Source: Cercophora sp. LCS_1 | Taxonomy: Eukaryota > Ascomycota > Sordariomycetes > Sordariales > Lasiosphaeriaceae | Assembly (NCBI GenBank): GCA_036250225.1 | Contig: JAPZLL010000011.1 | Span: 868,001 to 932,000, forward strand | Length of the DNA stretch: 64,000 nt | Direction of reading: 5' to 3' | In this document: one piece after another, positions 11,241 to 22,725 of the stretch | Numbering within the stretch: position 1 is the stretch's first letter | How the letters are laid out: each line of letters opens with the position of its first letter | Made by a program: the position numbers and the translations under genes | Notes under the pieces: model-generated | Told to the model about the DNA's origin: nothing | Seen by the model: only the letters and a program-made list of their open reading frames with translations | The model's database searches: none

Positions 11241-12602
11241 CTACTTCCCCGAGCTCGGCAGTGCGGGTGCCAATGTAACATTGCTAACCAGTGTCCAGGC
11301 TGCAGGTTTCGTTTTGTCGATGTTGTATTCGCGGACCTGGCCCTCTTGCACGCAGTACGCCCGCAAGTCTGCATTCACCGCCAAGGCGGTGACGCCCACC
11401 AGCGTTGGAAATCCTGTCTTCCACGACAACGATGGCGCGTCGAACCAGTGCACGACAACAGAGCCGTTGTTGAACAGCAGTGTGAGAAGCACATTCTCCA
11501 GGCCGCCGCCGCTTCCTGTCGGGCTCCACGATGTCGCCGAGATCCATGGCGCATGATACTCCTTCTCGCCGGGCTCGCTGAGAGGCCACTGCTTCGTGCC
11601 TAGAGGATATCTGGTCAGCATGGCTGCGGCAAAGGACAGCAGGAGGAGCAACTCACTGTGGACCCAGGATGTGTCCGTGCCGTTCCAAGTATACTCCTGC
11701 AGTTGTCGCGAGACATCCACATAGATCCTCAGTCCCTTTGGTGAGACGACTCCTTCCGGACTGAACCTCGTCATGGCGAGCGCTGCGCCTGGCTCGGGCA
11801 CAACACGGTAGCCAGTCACGTTCTCAAACGGCCACCAGTTCCAGTTGCGGTTTCCGTATTGGTTGCGATAGACCAGCAGCTGCTGGGCGTCGTTTTCATA
11901 CAGGAACCACGAGTCCCCCGTGCATCCCTCGGCGCAATTATCAAACACAGCTGCAGTTTGACCGCCCTTGGTCACGCTGGACGGATCGCCATAATTGGCC
12001 AGCGTGCCAAGGGTCCAAGCATCGGGACCGGGGCCGACCACGTACTCAGGCTTGTTTGCTGCGCTGGTGTATCGGATGTTGATGAAAAAGCCACCGGAAG
12101 AGAATGGGGCATTCGGGTTGTCAACTGCCAATGCCGTTCCGTTGAGTGGCTTGATGGGACGGCCTGCAGCATCCATCAAGCCGCTGATGCTTGTCTCGTT
12201 CCACTTTTTGGTTGACGAGTTCCAGTGCGAATAAGTGAGTTCGCCTGACCTATCCTGGTAGAAGACGGCGTAATTGGTATTGTTGAGCAGGTCTGTCCAC
12301 CTTGTCGCCGCGAGTTTTGTATCTCCGAGGAGAGGCCCTACGGGAACAGCTGGGGACGGAGGGGCCGGTTCCTGGGAACCTTCTTTTTCACTATCGTTTG
12401 AAGACCTGCGTCCGAGAGTGCCACCTAAAGCACCTCCGAGGATCACTCCGAGAATCACGAGACCGGCGAGAATGAACCACCAAAGTTTCTTGCTCTTCTT
12501 GGGCGCCGGTGGTGGCGATGGTTCGGTTGAATGCGAGTGTTTAGGGGTAGGTTGGTCATCACGTCCTCCCTCGGCGATATCGCCGTTGTATGCGTAAGAC
12601 AT
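11241..12602 (-). CDS. Membrane-anchored fucose-lectin-like beta-propeller protein
   Basis: A type II membrane protein. The start MSYAYNGD at 12602 is chosen because the longer frame upstream is not protein-like. Residues 1-39 are a polar, proline-rich cytosolic tail ending in KKSKK. Residues about 40-65 form one transmembrane helix (LWWFILAGLVILGVILGGALGGTLG). The rest is a repeated WTxL.../Y.D..G.L..../W....L pattern with many N-glycosylation sequons (NGTA, NVTG, NGTD). This resembles the six-bladed fucose-specific lectin propeller family (PF07938), so a cell-surface sugar-binding role is likely. An intron at 11600-11656 (GTGAGT, GCTGACC branch, CTCTAG) is 57 nt with no stop, so retention would add 19 hydrophobic residues in frame. 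Ligand residues were not verified. Confidence 0.75.
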   Translation of the reverse strand: MSYAYNGDIAEGGRDDQPTPKHSHSTEPSPPPAPKKSKKLWWFILAGLVILGVILGGALGGTLGRRSSNDSEKEGSQEPAPPSPAVPVGPLLGDTKLAATRWTDLLNNTNYAVFYQDRSGELTYSHWNSSTKKWNETSISGLMDAAGRPIKPLNGTALAVDNPNAPFSSGGFFINIRYTSAANKPEYVVGPGPDAWTLGTLANYGDPSSVTKGGQTAAVFDNCAEGCTGDSWFLYENDAQQLLVYRNQYGNRNWNWWPFENVTGYRVVPEPGAALAMTRFSPEGVVSPKGLRIYVDVSRQLQEYTWNGTDTSWVHSELLLLLSFAAAMLTRYPLGTKQWPLSEPGEKEYHAPWISATSWSPTGSGGGLENVLLTLLFNNGSVVVHWFDAPSLSWKTGFPTLVGVTALAVNADLRAYCVQEGQVREYNIDKTKPAAWTLVSNVTLAPALPSSGK

Positions 12603-13916
12603 TTTGTTGCGACTGACGGGCGTGTAGCACCAGCAAAAGCAGGTTACGAGAGTGTTCGTCCCTCCCCGGTTGTGAAGTTTGAGGATTCCCTTGAGGGGTT
12701 TTGATCTTGGTAAGGCTCCATGAACCTGGGAGGGGTTATTAGGCGCGGCAGACTGCGCGTTTTGATGGCGAACCCGGGCGCATAACCTACTGCACGTTGG
12801 ATAGCTCGGAACACTTTCAGCCAATCGATGTCTGCACGCCTCACGGAAATCAGCCATTCTGTGCGCCCACCGACCGACGCCACAGCGGCCTTCAGTTCAG
12901 CTGAGGCAGAAGAGCAGGCAACCGTCCATGCACCTCAGAGCCTGACCATCTGCCAACGCTCACCGCTCAAGAGGTATACCCCGCAGTTGAATCTGCCCGA
13001 CAGACCACAGGTTCGTAGCCTGCGCCGACCGATATCAGAAAGCGAGAATTTCGTTCAAGCCGAGAGCATCAATCGGGCTCTCACGGCTAGACACAATTGA
13101 TGGTTTTGTCACAATAACCAACAAGTCAATCACAGACCAACAACTGCTTCAACTCTTACCCGGACTCATTGCGGTAATATGGTGAAATATGGGACCAATT
13201 CCACAGGTGTGTCTTCTCAGTGTTATACACATTCCAAGTCGTTTGGATAGTCAAGCTTTGTCATATGTGGTGGCGTCTGACAGTCGGTCCCGGACTTGTG
13301 TAACGACAGACCGCGTGGTTGGCTGCTTCGTATAGGCAGCCGAAACAGTCAGCATGTAAGCAAGCTTGAGTTGAGGGTATCGCACCCGTAGCTTTGACCG
13401 TCAGATCTCCGATCCGAATTACCGCCGCACTGGTACAGCCGTCAATCACCAACATCGGAGGCTGCATGAGATCGCGAGTCGTGTACCCGAGCCGAACGCA
13501 AAAGCCAAGATTTGCCGGCAGATCAGGTGGCTCAGTCAGCAGCGTCGACACCACCAGCGAGCTTGAAGCGCGACGCACTGCGACGACAGCCAGCAGTTGC
13601 TTTTGACCACAGCCTTCCCATTCTTGGGACGGATGCAGCAGCAGAAGAACTGGAGGCACCGTACCAAAATTCCTGGGCACAGATGGAATCCCTGTATGGG
13701 CGTTCCCGTTTCGTGGTTGCGAAATCGATAAAGTCCAGCCACGCATCCTTCCAGCTGCAGGTTTTGGATAAACGACAACACCTGCATGGATCGTTACTCT
13801 CAGCGGCACGTCAACTCCAGCGCTCCGTCGGCATGCTTGGATTACCGACACACCGCACCCCGCGCGCGACAGCGACAGCGACAGCGACAGCGCTTTCTAG
13901 CGCAGCAAAACCCACA
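12603..13916. other. Intergenic / P450 promoter region
   Basis: It holds the upstream regions of the divergent lectin-like gene and P450. A CGACAG hexamer repeated about four times lies at 13866-13893, just before the P450 start. The P450 frame is open upstream to 13512, but that extension has no membrane anchor and I treat it as untranslated. A minus-strand open frame at 13261-13851 has no recognisable domain. Confidence 0.45.
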
Positions 13917-15446
13917 ATGCTCCCCCTGGTCCTGACGTCCGCCGTTCTCCTGTTCACGTATTTCATCATCTCGCGTATCCGTCTCGCGCGCCGCCTCTCA
14001 CACATCCCAGGCCCGCCACTGGCCCCGTGGACGGCCCTCTGGCTGGTAAACCGCCAAATCCAAGGACGCATCACACGAGACCTCGCTACGGTCACGAAAC
14101 AATATGGCCCGATCTGCCGCATCGCGCCGAACTGGGTGATTGTCAGCGACCCAGCAGAAGTTCGGCGCTTGTGGCAGGCCCGTGGCCCGTGGTATCGCGG
14201 GCGATGGTACGACATGTTCCGCTTCGACCAGCCGGTCGACACGATCCTCTCGCTGCGCGACAACAATGCGCACGCGGCGCATCGCGCAAAGCTCTTGCCC
14301 GGATACTCGGGTAAAGACGTTGATAACCTGCACCCGGTGATCGATAAGCGAATCGGGAATTTCATCGCGCTGATTGAGAGAAAATACCTGAGCGACAAGG
14401 AGACGTTTCGACCGGTGGATCTAGCGGAAAAGGCGCAATTCATGACGCTGGATATCATCTCCGAACTGGCGGTCGGCACGTGCTTTGGGTGTTTGGAGGC
14501 GGACAGGGATACCTATGGTCAGTTGGAGAGCGTGACGGGGAGTGTGCCGCTGGTCACGGCCATGGCGACGATGCCGGGGAGTTTTGTGCTCTTGCAGAAT
14601 CCCATTTCGAGGGCCATGTTGCCCAAAGAAAAACTGGCGGGCGTCATGAAGATGATGAAGCTCGCGCAGGATAACGCTGCTAAGAGATATGGCGAAAACA
14701 AGGTGGTTGAGAGGGACATGCTGGGCAGCTTCGTCAAGCATGGGCTTGAGTGGAAGAATGCATGGCTGGAAACGTTTGGGCAGATTGGCGCTGGCTCGGA
14801 TACGACGGCCACAGCAATCCGGATGACCATGTTTTACCTCATGTGCAGCCCGGAGAGCTACACGAGGTTGCAAGCTGAGATTGATGGCGCCATCAAGGAG
14901 GGGAAGATCTCGAGCCCTGTCACAGACGAGGAGGGACGGAGGCTGCCGTACCTTCAGGCGGTCATCAAAGAGGGGTTGAGGATCTGGCCTCCAGTCGCGG
15001 GATTGATGCCCAAGGTTTGCGATACCGAGCAGGTTGTGTGCGGGAAGATGATTCCACCCGGGACCAATGTCTGCTGGGAGGCCGTCTCGGTGATGAGGAA
15101 CAAGGAGGTGTTTGGCCAGGATGCCGACTGCTTCAGACCGGACAGGTGGCTGGAGGAGAAGGACCCCGAGAGGAGGAGGAATATGGAGACTGTCCAGGGG
15201 TTTTGCTTTGGGACGATGAGTCGGTGGGAGTGTTTGGGCAAGACGATTGCGCTGATTGAGTTGAACAAGGTCTTTGTTGAGGTGAGTTGGACATGATCTT
15301 GCTGAGGGTAGTGCTGACGATGGCAGCTGTTGCGGCGGTTCGACTTTTCGATCGTTGATCCGTTTGCGCCGTTCAAGACGACTGATGCGTCGCTCTCGGT
15401 GCAGTCGGAGGAGTGGGTTCGGATTACGGGACGGACGGCGGTTTGA
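13917..15446 (+). CDS. Cytochrome P450 (pisatin-demethylase-like group)
   Basis: A haem monooxygenase anchored in the ER. The start MLPLVLTS at 13917 is chosen because it begins directly with the membrane helix (VLTSAVLLFTYFII) followed by the proline hinge IPGPPLAPW. Exon 1 is 13917-15281, the intron 15282-15326 (GTGAGT...GCAG), exon 2 15327-15446, giving 494 residues. The I-helix has GAGSDTT (about residue 291), the K-helix has KEGLR (about 351), and PERF-type and haem regions follow. The haem loop reads FGTMSRWECLGK, which has one residue more than the usual FGxGRWECLG form and lacks the second glycine. The C-terminus (IELNKVFVELLRRFDF) matches the fungal pisatin-demethylase-like P450s. 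No biosynthetic partners are adjacent, so the substrate is unknown. Confidence 0.9.
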
Positions 15447-18368
15447 GCCTCAGCGGTGGATGTTTCCACTCGGGATGAGAGCGCTGCTTCCAAGTGATGG
15501 AAGAAATCTCAATATCAAGACCTCCCGTTTGGTGTGATACATGTACTGGCTTGCGTTGGGCGTGCTTGCTGTTCCTGGTTTCCTGTTGCGCACTGTGCTC
15601 TGAGCCTAGGTGTCCAATTGTGTGTGCATTGACGAGTCGCAGGTGTTCCCGATTTGATCCCTGGGTTGGTTGCATGGCAGGGGCGGCTGAAGCAGGTAGT
15701 AAGACTCGATCATGCTTGGTGAAATCCACTTGCTCCGTTGGTGATTATGACGATATCTGCGCGCGTGGCCGTTCTGGGTTACCCTAGCTCAATATCCTCG
15801 ATTTCCTAGTGTTCGGGAGTTAAAGCTTGGCGGATTTCCCATGGCGAGGCTTGTCGCGGCTCGGCTAGAGCACCGGGATGCGCATGCTGCTAACCAGATT
15901 CTTCTCGTTGTTTCTCGCAAGGGGCTTGGACTGCCTTCGGCCGGGCGAAACCAGTGCGGGATTCCGCGGAACTCGTTGCTTCCGCCGGGCTGCGGTTGCT
16001 CTTGCGATCCCTACCGCGAGAGAGTTGTAGCAAGCCTTGGCCGCCAACTGTTACACTTGAACAACTCGATCTCATTCCAAGTTATATCGAGCACGGCGCT
16101 CGTGGGGAGCTGTGGAGCGATTATGGCAGCGTGGACTGGGGGTAGTTGTGCGCGGAAGGGCCTGGGTTCGCCAGGAGGAAGACAGAGGACGCCAATGGTA
16201 CTGAACTTGCGGATGGGGGCGATGGCAAGGATGTCTGGCAAACCAGGTAGGAGAATACTGCCGAGAAGATGATAGAGGCTCGGTTGGGTCTTTCGGTGGG
16301 CGGGGCCGCGCAGCCAAACAGACCTTGAGACTGCACCTCTTCGAGCGCTTCACATAAGAGCAGACGAGAACGGGTAACGGAGAACCCCAAGTAAATTCCT
16401 AAGATGCCCACACCGTCATGCCCGCGCAAATCCTGCCAGCTCAGTCTCTGCCTAGAAATCCTTATCATGAATGCCACACCTTTCCCTCTTGTAACCCATG
16501 ATCCCATGTCCTATGATATCCAAACCAAAAGGCATCAATCGCTCGTAGTACAACGCCCGACCGAGTCAACCTTCCGTTCCGATCGCATCTTGTCTCACAC
16601 GTGCATCAACCTCATGCTGGGACTGTGGCTAAACAGCCAACTCCCCTAGATCATCCCTCGCTCTGGCCCCTCATGCGTGAGAGAAATTCGTCATATGGCC
16701 GTTCTTATTTCGCAAAGTGATCAAGTCGAACAAGCCTCTGCATCTAGGTCAGCCCAAAATCCATCATTGACTTGGAAGACATACCGGCTTCCGCCTCAAT
16801 CACATACTTCATCACCGACGACTCGTCCCTCCGAGCCCCACAATCAGCCTTTGCTTCCGGTCCCAAACTCCGGGGCTCATCACTACTCTGTGACGCCCCT
16901 GAACTCTCCACGCGCTCATTGCCCTTTCCATCCTTCACCGCATCCTCCACCCTCCTCCTCTGCCTTATCAACTCAATCTGCTCATCGGTAAGCATCAGCA
17001 TTTCGGCGTTTGTTTCTGCGTCTCGTCTCGCAGCAACGGAGAAGAAAGAAAAAAGAAGGCAGTCTCACGTCAGTGAAACGCGGACGCTAGCGTCTTCAAT
17101 ACATCCCGAGACCGACCGACCCTCCCACACCACAGGACGCCGAGCGAGCCTGGGGACAGCCGGAGTTGGCCCCAAACCCGCGCGACAGCGGCAGCCTTTT
17201 CCCCCACCGCAAACACCCGTTCCTCGGAAAGCGGGAGGATCGCATCCACCCGCCGTCGTCCAACATGATCAAAAAAAACCCAATTCCTGGAACGATCCTT
17301 ATTTGTCCCGATGATGATCCCTTCGGAATACTAGGAACCATAGTGATTGGCTGTCGGACGCTGACGAATACGGAAGCGGCCGTCTCATTGGCTTGGAGCC
17401 TTGACACCAGAACGAAAATGGGTGGGTGAGTACCTTGGGTAGGGCGGCATCACGTCACGCATACGAGTATTCCGTGTTGCGGGGAATGGGACCTGGCGGA
17501 TGCCGGGGAACGGGAGGGGAAAATCCGCGTAATCGGCTTTGAGCGTTCCCTAGGGACAAGGGTTGGTTGGGCCGGGTAGGAGCGATACTAGTATTTGTCG
17601 CTTGGACTGTCCGAGGGACCGAGGAGCAGATGCGAGGCGTGACAGACGGGTTAGGCTTTGATGCGTGAAGGGACCGAGGAGGCAACTGAAATGGGCAACG
17701 CGCGGGATTTTGATGCACGTCATTTTCCATGGATTTCGTGGTTGGGAACTAGATTGGTGCAATGCGGGTGGTGCATCATGCTGCCGTGGCCTGCATGGGC
17801 ATAGCATCAAGATAGGCATGTATCTCGGCGGCGGTGGCGGCGGCGGCAGATCAGGGGTGGGAAAAGCGGGAAAACCCTGGGTTGGAAAGGACACATGGAC
17901 GCCACGATTGCAGTCTGTTTCACTGCAGCTGGTCACCCTTGTTCATGTTCAGCTGCGCTCAGATCTGACACCTTTCCTTTCTCATTGAGGCACTACGGAA
18001 TCATGTCTGACTAAAAAGACACGCATGCTGGCTTGGATTACCTCAGCTGTCAACTGACTCGATCCCGAAAATGTCCGTCATGTCCGTCCTCCTGTTGTGA
18101 CTTGTAGTAAATCCTATGCTAGTTCTTAGTGCCCCATCCTTGCACGCGGCCGCGGAATAATCTGTCAAGAGGTTAGAATCATGCGCTTGAGGTCACCAGA
18201 AAGGTATTTGTACTGACCCTACACTCTGAACTGAGCCTGTCGTTGTCCCCCGTGTCGTCCCCGCAATCTGAGGTAAACACCTCCAGACTTCGTCGCATGG
18301 TTATGGATCGTGCTAATACGAAGCGACGAAAGTCCTCTCGCTGAAAACTTGAAGCTCGCTTTCGTGCT
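15447..18368. other. Gene-poor region (except a doubtful ORF near 16.7-17.0 kb)
   Basis: About 2.9 kb with no confident gene. Short open frames on both strands (15841-16272 plus, 16121-16507 minus, 17096-17407 minus) carry no recognisable domain. A GGC/GGT-rich microsatellite-like tract lies near 17827-17851. Confidence 0.4.
16695..17001 (-). CDS. Possible small charged hypothetical protein
   Basis: I do not recognise this ORF and call it with low confidence. It starts MLMLTDEQIELIRQRRR at 17001 and is strongly charged, unlike the surrounding shadow frames. A good donor (GTATGT) after EAEAG, a CTGACCTAG branch region and an ATGCAG acceptor would give an intron of about 47 nt and end the protein after a few more residues near 16715, for a total of about 80 residues. 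A helical, cytosolic protein would be expected. The overlapping plus-strand frame (16772-17314) looks less protein-like. Confidence 0.3.
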
Positions 18369-19952
18369 TTAGTCGGAATCATCAGGAGGCGAGATGGAAG
18401 ATCCGTCAGTCAAATAGCTATCGAAATCAACCTTTGCTGCAGTGAAAACCGGATAATCGGAATCATCCTTGTCGGCGTCAGACATCCAGTGGTCTTCAGC
18501 AGTCGACGTTCTCACGGCAGCTCTGAAGCGGATAAACTGGCCCTTGACACAAATGAAGTCGGTCTTGCCGAATCGTCGGTACTTGGAGTGACCGACAATC
18601 ATGCTCTGGCGGGCAGCCTTCGTCACAACACGGCGCTTCTTGCTGCGCTTGGAAGTGACAGAGACGTTCTCTCTTTCCGAACAGGTCGTAGTATCATGAT
18701 CTGGCTCAGCAGTACTGCTCTCGGAATTGTGATCGAGAATCTCAACTCGACGCCTCTTGATCGCACTGGGAGCGGTGTACTCGTCTAGCGTGGTCGCGAG
18801 GAAGCTTCTCTTCTTGTGTCCAACTTCCGAGGTGGCATCGTACCCGGAACTGTCACGGCCCACGGTCTCGCTGTCGTAATCGCTGCGACCCAGTGTCTGG
18901 GTATCGGAGGCGATAGCAGGATCCGTGGCACTCATCGAGTCACGAGCACGGTCTGCCCTGGTAATGATGGTGACGGGGTAGCGAGTAGCGGCCTTGGTAA
19001 CGACGTGATCCTCGTCGTTGCTCGTTGCGCTAACGCTGATGTCGTCGTAGACTAAGTCGGGGTCGCCGAAGGCCGTGACTGGGCTGCGGGTAGCTAGCTT
19101 GATCGCAATGCGATTCTCCTTGTTCCCTTCTCCTCCAACAAAAATCGCGTCGTCGACTTTAGGAGATCTGCGTCTCATCGCGATCAAAATACGAGCAGCT
19201 GCGACTGCCTCGGTCTGGCTATCCTGGCTGGGCTCGGACGCCTCCATGGCAATCGCGTGACTTCGCTTAGCACGGCGCAGGACAAAGACGCGGTCGCGCT
19301 GAACTTTTCCACCGCAGATGATGGTGCTATCGCTGTCATGGTCGGATTCCGAATTGGTGTTTGCAAGAGTCACAGTGACACAACCGCCATACATATCGAC
19401 CACGCGAGGAGCGAGCTGAGGAAACTCCGAGGCGTAACAACCGGTCACAGTGTCGGTATAGCGAGCACGCTTGATCATGGGCTCATCGCGGGTGCTATAA
19501 TCGCTATCGCAACCAGTTTTAGGAGTATCTGAGCCAGGAGAGGGAACACTGTCGGCACCGGCAGAATAGTCCCTGTCTGAGCCATCTTCGGCGACGTCGG
19601 AGCAAGGCCAGGTAAAACTGACCGGACTGGTTGTGCTGTCGTAATCTGCTTCAGTGTCGGGGTCGGACTCGCCCACAATCCCAGGCGCATCGCGGACCGC
19701 AGCCTTCGGAGGGATGTAACAACGCGGAACCTTCTTCATGGCGGCGGCGGCGGTGGCCTTGTTCCAGGCGTCGCACCGAGCAAGCGCAGCCGCAGACGCA
19801 GGCTTCAACGGGTTGATCGTCGGGGCAAAGAGCGAAAGGCTGCGGATCTCCTTCATGGGAGGCAGCCCCAAGATTCCACGCCAAGAACGGTCAATGGTGT
19901 TGACGCTCTTCGAGGCGCTCGGGCGAGCGGTCTCGTCGACGTGAACAGACAT
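18369..19952 (-). CDS. Large disordered, acidic, nuclear-type hypothetical protein
   Basis: A 527-residue single-exon ORF that I do not recognise. It is rich in aspartate, serine and threonine with many DSD/SDYD patches (for example DSDYSTRD, SDHDSDS, YDSETVG), alternating with basic clusters that look like nuclear localisation signals (IKRRRVE, KRSKKRR). There is no signal peptide or membrane helix. A recurring module of the type VxTKAATRxPVTxx occurs at least twice (about residues 285-330), with a looser third copy near VVTKAARQSM, which suggests internal duplication. A short hydrophobic/basic stretch near the C-terminus (GKTDFICVKGQFIRFRAAVR) is the most ordered-looking part. Disorder and basic patches suggest a chromatin or nuclear scaffold role, but that is inference. 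The 5' flank is a long pyrimidine-rich tract on the coding strand. Confidence 0.65.
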   Translation of the reverse strand: MSVHVDETARPSASKSVNTIDRSWRGILGLPPMKEIRSLSLFAPTINPLKPASAAALARCDAWNKATAAAAMKKVPRCYIPPKAAVRDAPGIVGESDPDTEADYDSTTSPVSFTWPCSDVAEDGSDRDYSAGADSVPSPGSDTPKTGCDSDYSTRDEPMIKRARYTDTVTGCYASEFPQLAPRVVDMYGGCVTVTLANTNSESDHDSDSTIICGGKVQRDRVFVLRRAKRSHAIAMEASEPSQDSQTEAVAAARILIAMRRRSPKVDDAIFVGGEGNKENRIAIKLATRSPVTAFGDPDLVYDDISVSATSNDEDHVVTKAATRYPVTIITRADRARDSMSATDPAIASDTQTLGRSDYDSETVGRDSSGYDATSEVGHKKRSFLATTLDEYTAPSAIKRRRVEILDHNSESSTAEPDHDTTTCSERENVSVTSKRSKKRRVVTKAARQSMIVGHSKYRRFGKTDFICVKGQFIRFRAAVRTSTAEDHWMSDADKDDSDYPVFTAAKVDFDSYLTDGSSISPPDDSD

Positions 19953-22614
19953 ATCGCGGAAGTCGTAAAATGACGTTGCGGTTGCCTGAACAGCTAGCCG
20001 GCTGATTGATTACGCGTGGAGAGGTGTCAAGCTGTGAGAAAAAGAAAGGCGCGAGAGCAGAGAGTTGCGAGGGAGAAAGTTGTGCGAGAGGAAGAAGATT
20101 GCGAGGAAGAGTAGAAAGAGAGAGAGAGCGAGATCAAGAAAGCGTTGCGACGAGAAGATTGCGTGGGAGAGAAGAAAAACGCGAGGGCAGAAAACGCGTA
20201 AAGCGTGTGGGCAGGAAACACGGGCAGGGCAGGAACGGCGGCGGGGTAGGCAAACTTACTGTTTTGACTGGAGAACAACGCGACGAGGTCAAGAACTGCG
20301 GAAGTTTGGCAGTTTCGCGCAATAGGTCGAAATATGCTGAAAGATGCTGCAAAAGATAGGCGCGATCGAGATAGATAGGAAGAAGTGGTTCTTGAGTGCA
20401 GTAAAGAAGATGCGCGGTGGATGTAGGTGAAGGTATTAAGTTGGGGGTGATCTCGAGAGAAGCTTGAAAGCGTGGTAAGAAGCTTGGAGGAGAGAAGAAG
20501 GAAAGGTAGCTCAGATTTTGAGGATGGAGGGGTAAGTAGGCACCGCTGAAGCAGCAGCAACTGTTGCTGCCAGTGGGTCCAACGCCAGAGTGCTCAAGGA
20601 AACCGGGACGGTTTTCATCTGAACTTTCAGCCCCACCTTGGCCCGATTGAGAAATATGTGAAAAGGGCATGGCCAGCTAGAGGGCGAAGCGCGTAGCAGT
20701 CAAGAGGATCTGATGGTCAAGATCCTGGATCTGGTGGCGGGTTTGCTTGTGTTTGAGTATCATCATCTTAGACATGATATTTTAACTTGCCCTTCTCAAT
20801 CGAGCGGCTATATATTTCTTAAATCACTATTTAAAGCCTTTTGCCATTGGGGATACCACGAAGTCTTCGCTTCTGTTGAGTCTGGCGACTGATTTTCCAG
20901 TGGCGGAACACGCGCTGGTACCCCTCGCTCCTGCCCCTCGCTCCTGCCTACTCTTTCTTTTTCATGAAATCTAACTTCACGCCTCACGTGTCACTTTTGT
21001 GACCCCACCGCTGCTCCGTTTCTGTGTCAGTTCCGGAAGAGTGGACAGTTCGTGTTGTGGTATGCATCAAGTGGTCTCGCTGGCATCGCCCCCCGGAGCA
21101 GCGCCGTATCAAGGGTGTTCTTGATCGCGCTGAAATTGCTGTTCGCTCTATCAAGTCGTAAAAGAACCTTTAGTTTCCTTCCCCCTGGGCTACCATAAGG
21201 GTCAACCCTCCACACGCAATATTCGATATTGTTTGTCGTCGCTCGGGCCGGCGGAGCGTCGACCGGGGCCATTGGCGAGTTCAGTCGCCTCGCGCAATCA
21301 ACCTTTCCAAGCGAGGCACACTCTGGATGGTTTCTAGGAAATAATGAAATATTTGTGCCATCATAAAACATCGTGAAACAAATGGTTTGCTCTCCTCCCG
21401 TCCTGCGCTCGCAATCGTACCACAAATCTTATCTCCCCTCATGACAGAACCCTGCCCCGACTTCTGCCACTCTTCCTCACACCAGCAGAACGAAACGGAC
21501 CCGGTCCTCCGGTCTTCATGTCTTGCGCCATACTGAACAGAAAATGCCCAAAACTCTTGAAGAGCTCTGCCCCGCCTAGATATCGTCGTCGCCGTTGCCT
21601 TGCCCAACTGCCGCGGGGTCGTTTCGTTGAGCGCTCTCTCGCCCGCTTCTACAGGAAGTCATGTGACCAATGGAGCAACAGCAACAGAAAAGAGCCAAAT
21701 TGAGCGGCAACGGAATCGAGGATTAGCCTGCCCTGCCTCCGCCTCGGAATCGAAGGTGTTCGGCAAGGGGCTTCGGATTGTCGTTCAAAGCGGGGCAAAC
21801 GAAGCTCTTATCAGGCTTGATAACGGTTGCCGCGTCGAGGGAAGGTGGGGCAAAAAAGGGGATGTAAACAAACGTCGCACTGGCTGCACACCGGACAAAA
21901 AGGGTCAAAACGGAGGGGCAACCCCGCCATCAGCAGGGCCAGGTGAAGCAGCTACCTTCTATGTTGATGAGAGGCCGGGACGGGGCCGTCGACACCTCTG
22001 GCTTACGCCTAGGTATTTATGCCTCGAGGCCTTCTCGGCGCAGGATAAAAGCGGCTCTCCTCGACACAGCTCGTCTGTTGGCTCTTTGCGAGAGGTATCC
22101 AAGTTGGCTTTTAGTCTGTCCTCTACTAAAATTTGTGGTGGTATCGAAACCGAGCTAGAGCTTGTTGCATCCGTTGCTCTTGATTTATGCTCCTTATTTT
22201 TGCGACGCTACCCAAGTGCGCGCCGCTTGACCGACCACACCAGGGACTATCCATCAAGCACGGACTTGTGCTTCACCTTTTGGCCTCAGTTATTCCGTTT
22301 GGACCACCTGACGATGTGAAACAGGAGGAAGTTCTCTTCTGTTATCCCAACTCGACCAACTAGTTGGATATTTCTGTCCCGATGCAAATTGTCATCCCAG
22401 TACAGGTTGCCAACGCACGAGAGTATGGTCAGCTGAAAGGATTGAAAGAGTACGCCAGGGATGGAAACCAATAAAAGCCGACAAACTCCCGCCACCACGA
22501 CCAAAATATAGCCGACCGTCAACTAGTTGGATCAAATCCAAGTTCAATCCAAGGGGAAAGGGAGAAGAGACGGATTCACCCAACAAAACCCGCTGCTTCT
22601 TTTTTCTTTCCGCC
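19953..22614. other. Gene-poor region with purine-rich tract
   Basis: 20030-20230 is a strongly purine-rich tract (GA repeats with recurring GAAGATTGCG-like units), pyrimidine-rich on the coding strand of the gene ending upstream. It probably forms that gene's 5' UTR/promoter. 20760-20840 is AT-rich. The rest has only unconvincing frames (21027-21425 minus, 21600-22319 plus). A palindrome CCAACTAGTTGG occurs near 22355 and a near copy (TCAACTAGTTGGAT) near 22518. Confidence 0.45.
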
Positions 22615-22626
22615 ATATATATTTAA
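22615..22626 (+). promoter_or_regulatory. TATA-like element
   Basis: ATATATATTTAA lies about 100 bp before the ATG at 22726, a normal distance for a polymerase II core promoter in fungi. Confidence 0.4.
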
Positions 22627-22725
22627 AAACGGGCACTACCTATTTCTGACACGTGTTACACTCTCAAACTCCCACTCAGCAAACAGGCTACGGCCGGCCC
22701 TAAGCCTGTCTACAAGTTTGCCAAT

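Noticed and set aside
13512..13916. 135-codon N-terminal extension of the first P450
   Set aside because: The extension is polar and repetitive (TATATAT from a CGACAG repeat) and would bury the membrane anchor. The ATG at 13917 gives a normal P450 start.
21600..22319. 239-codon plus-strand frame
   Set aside because: No recognisable motif, low-complexity start, and competing frames on both strands. Not enough to call a gene.
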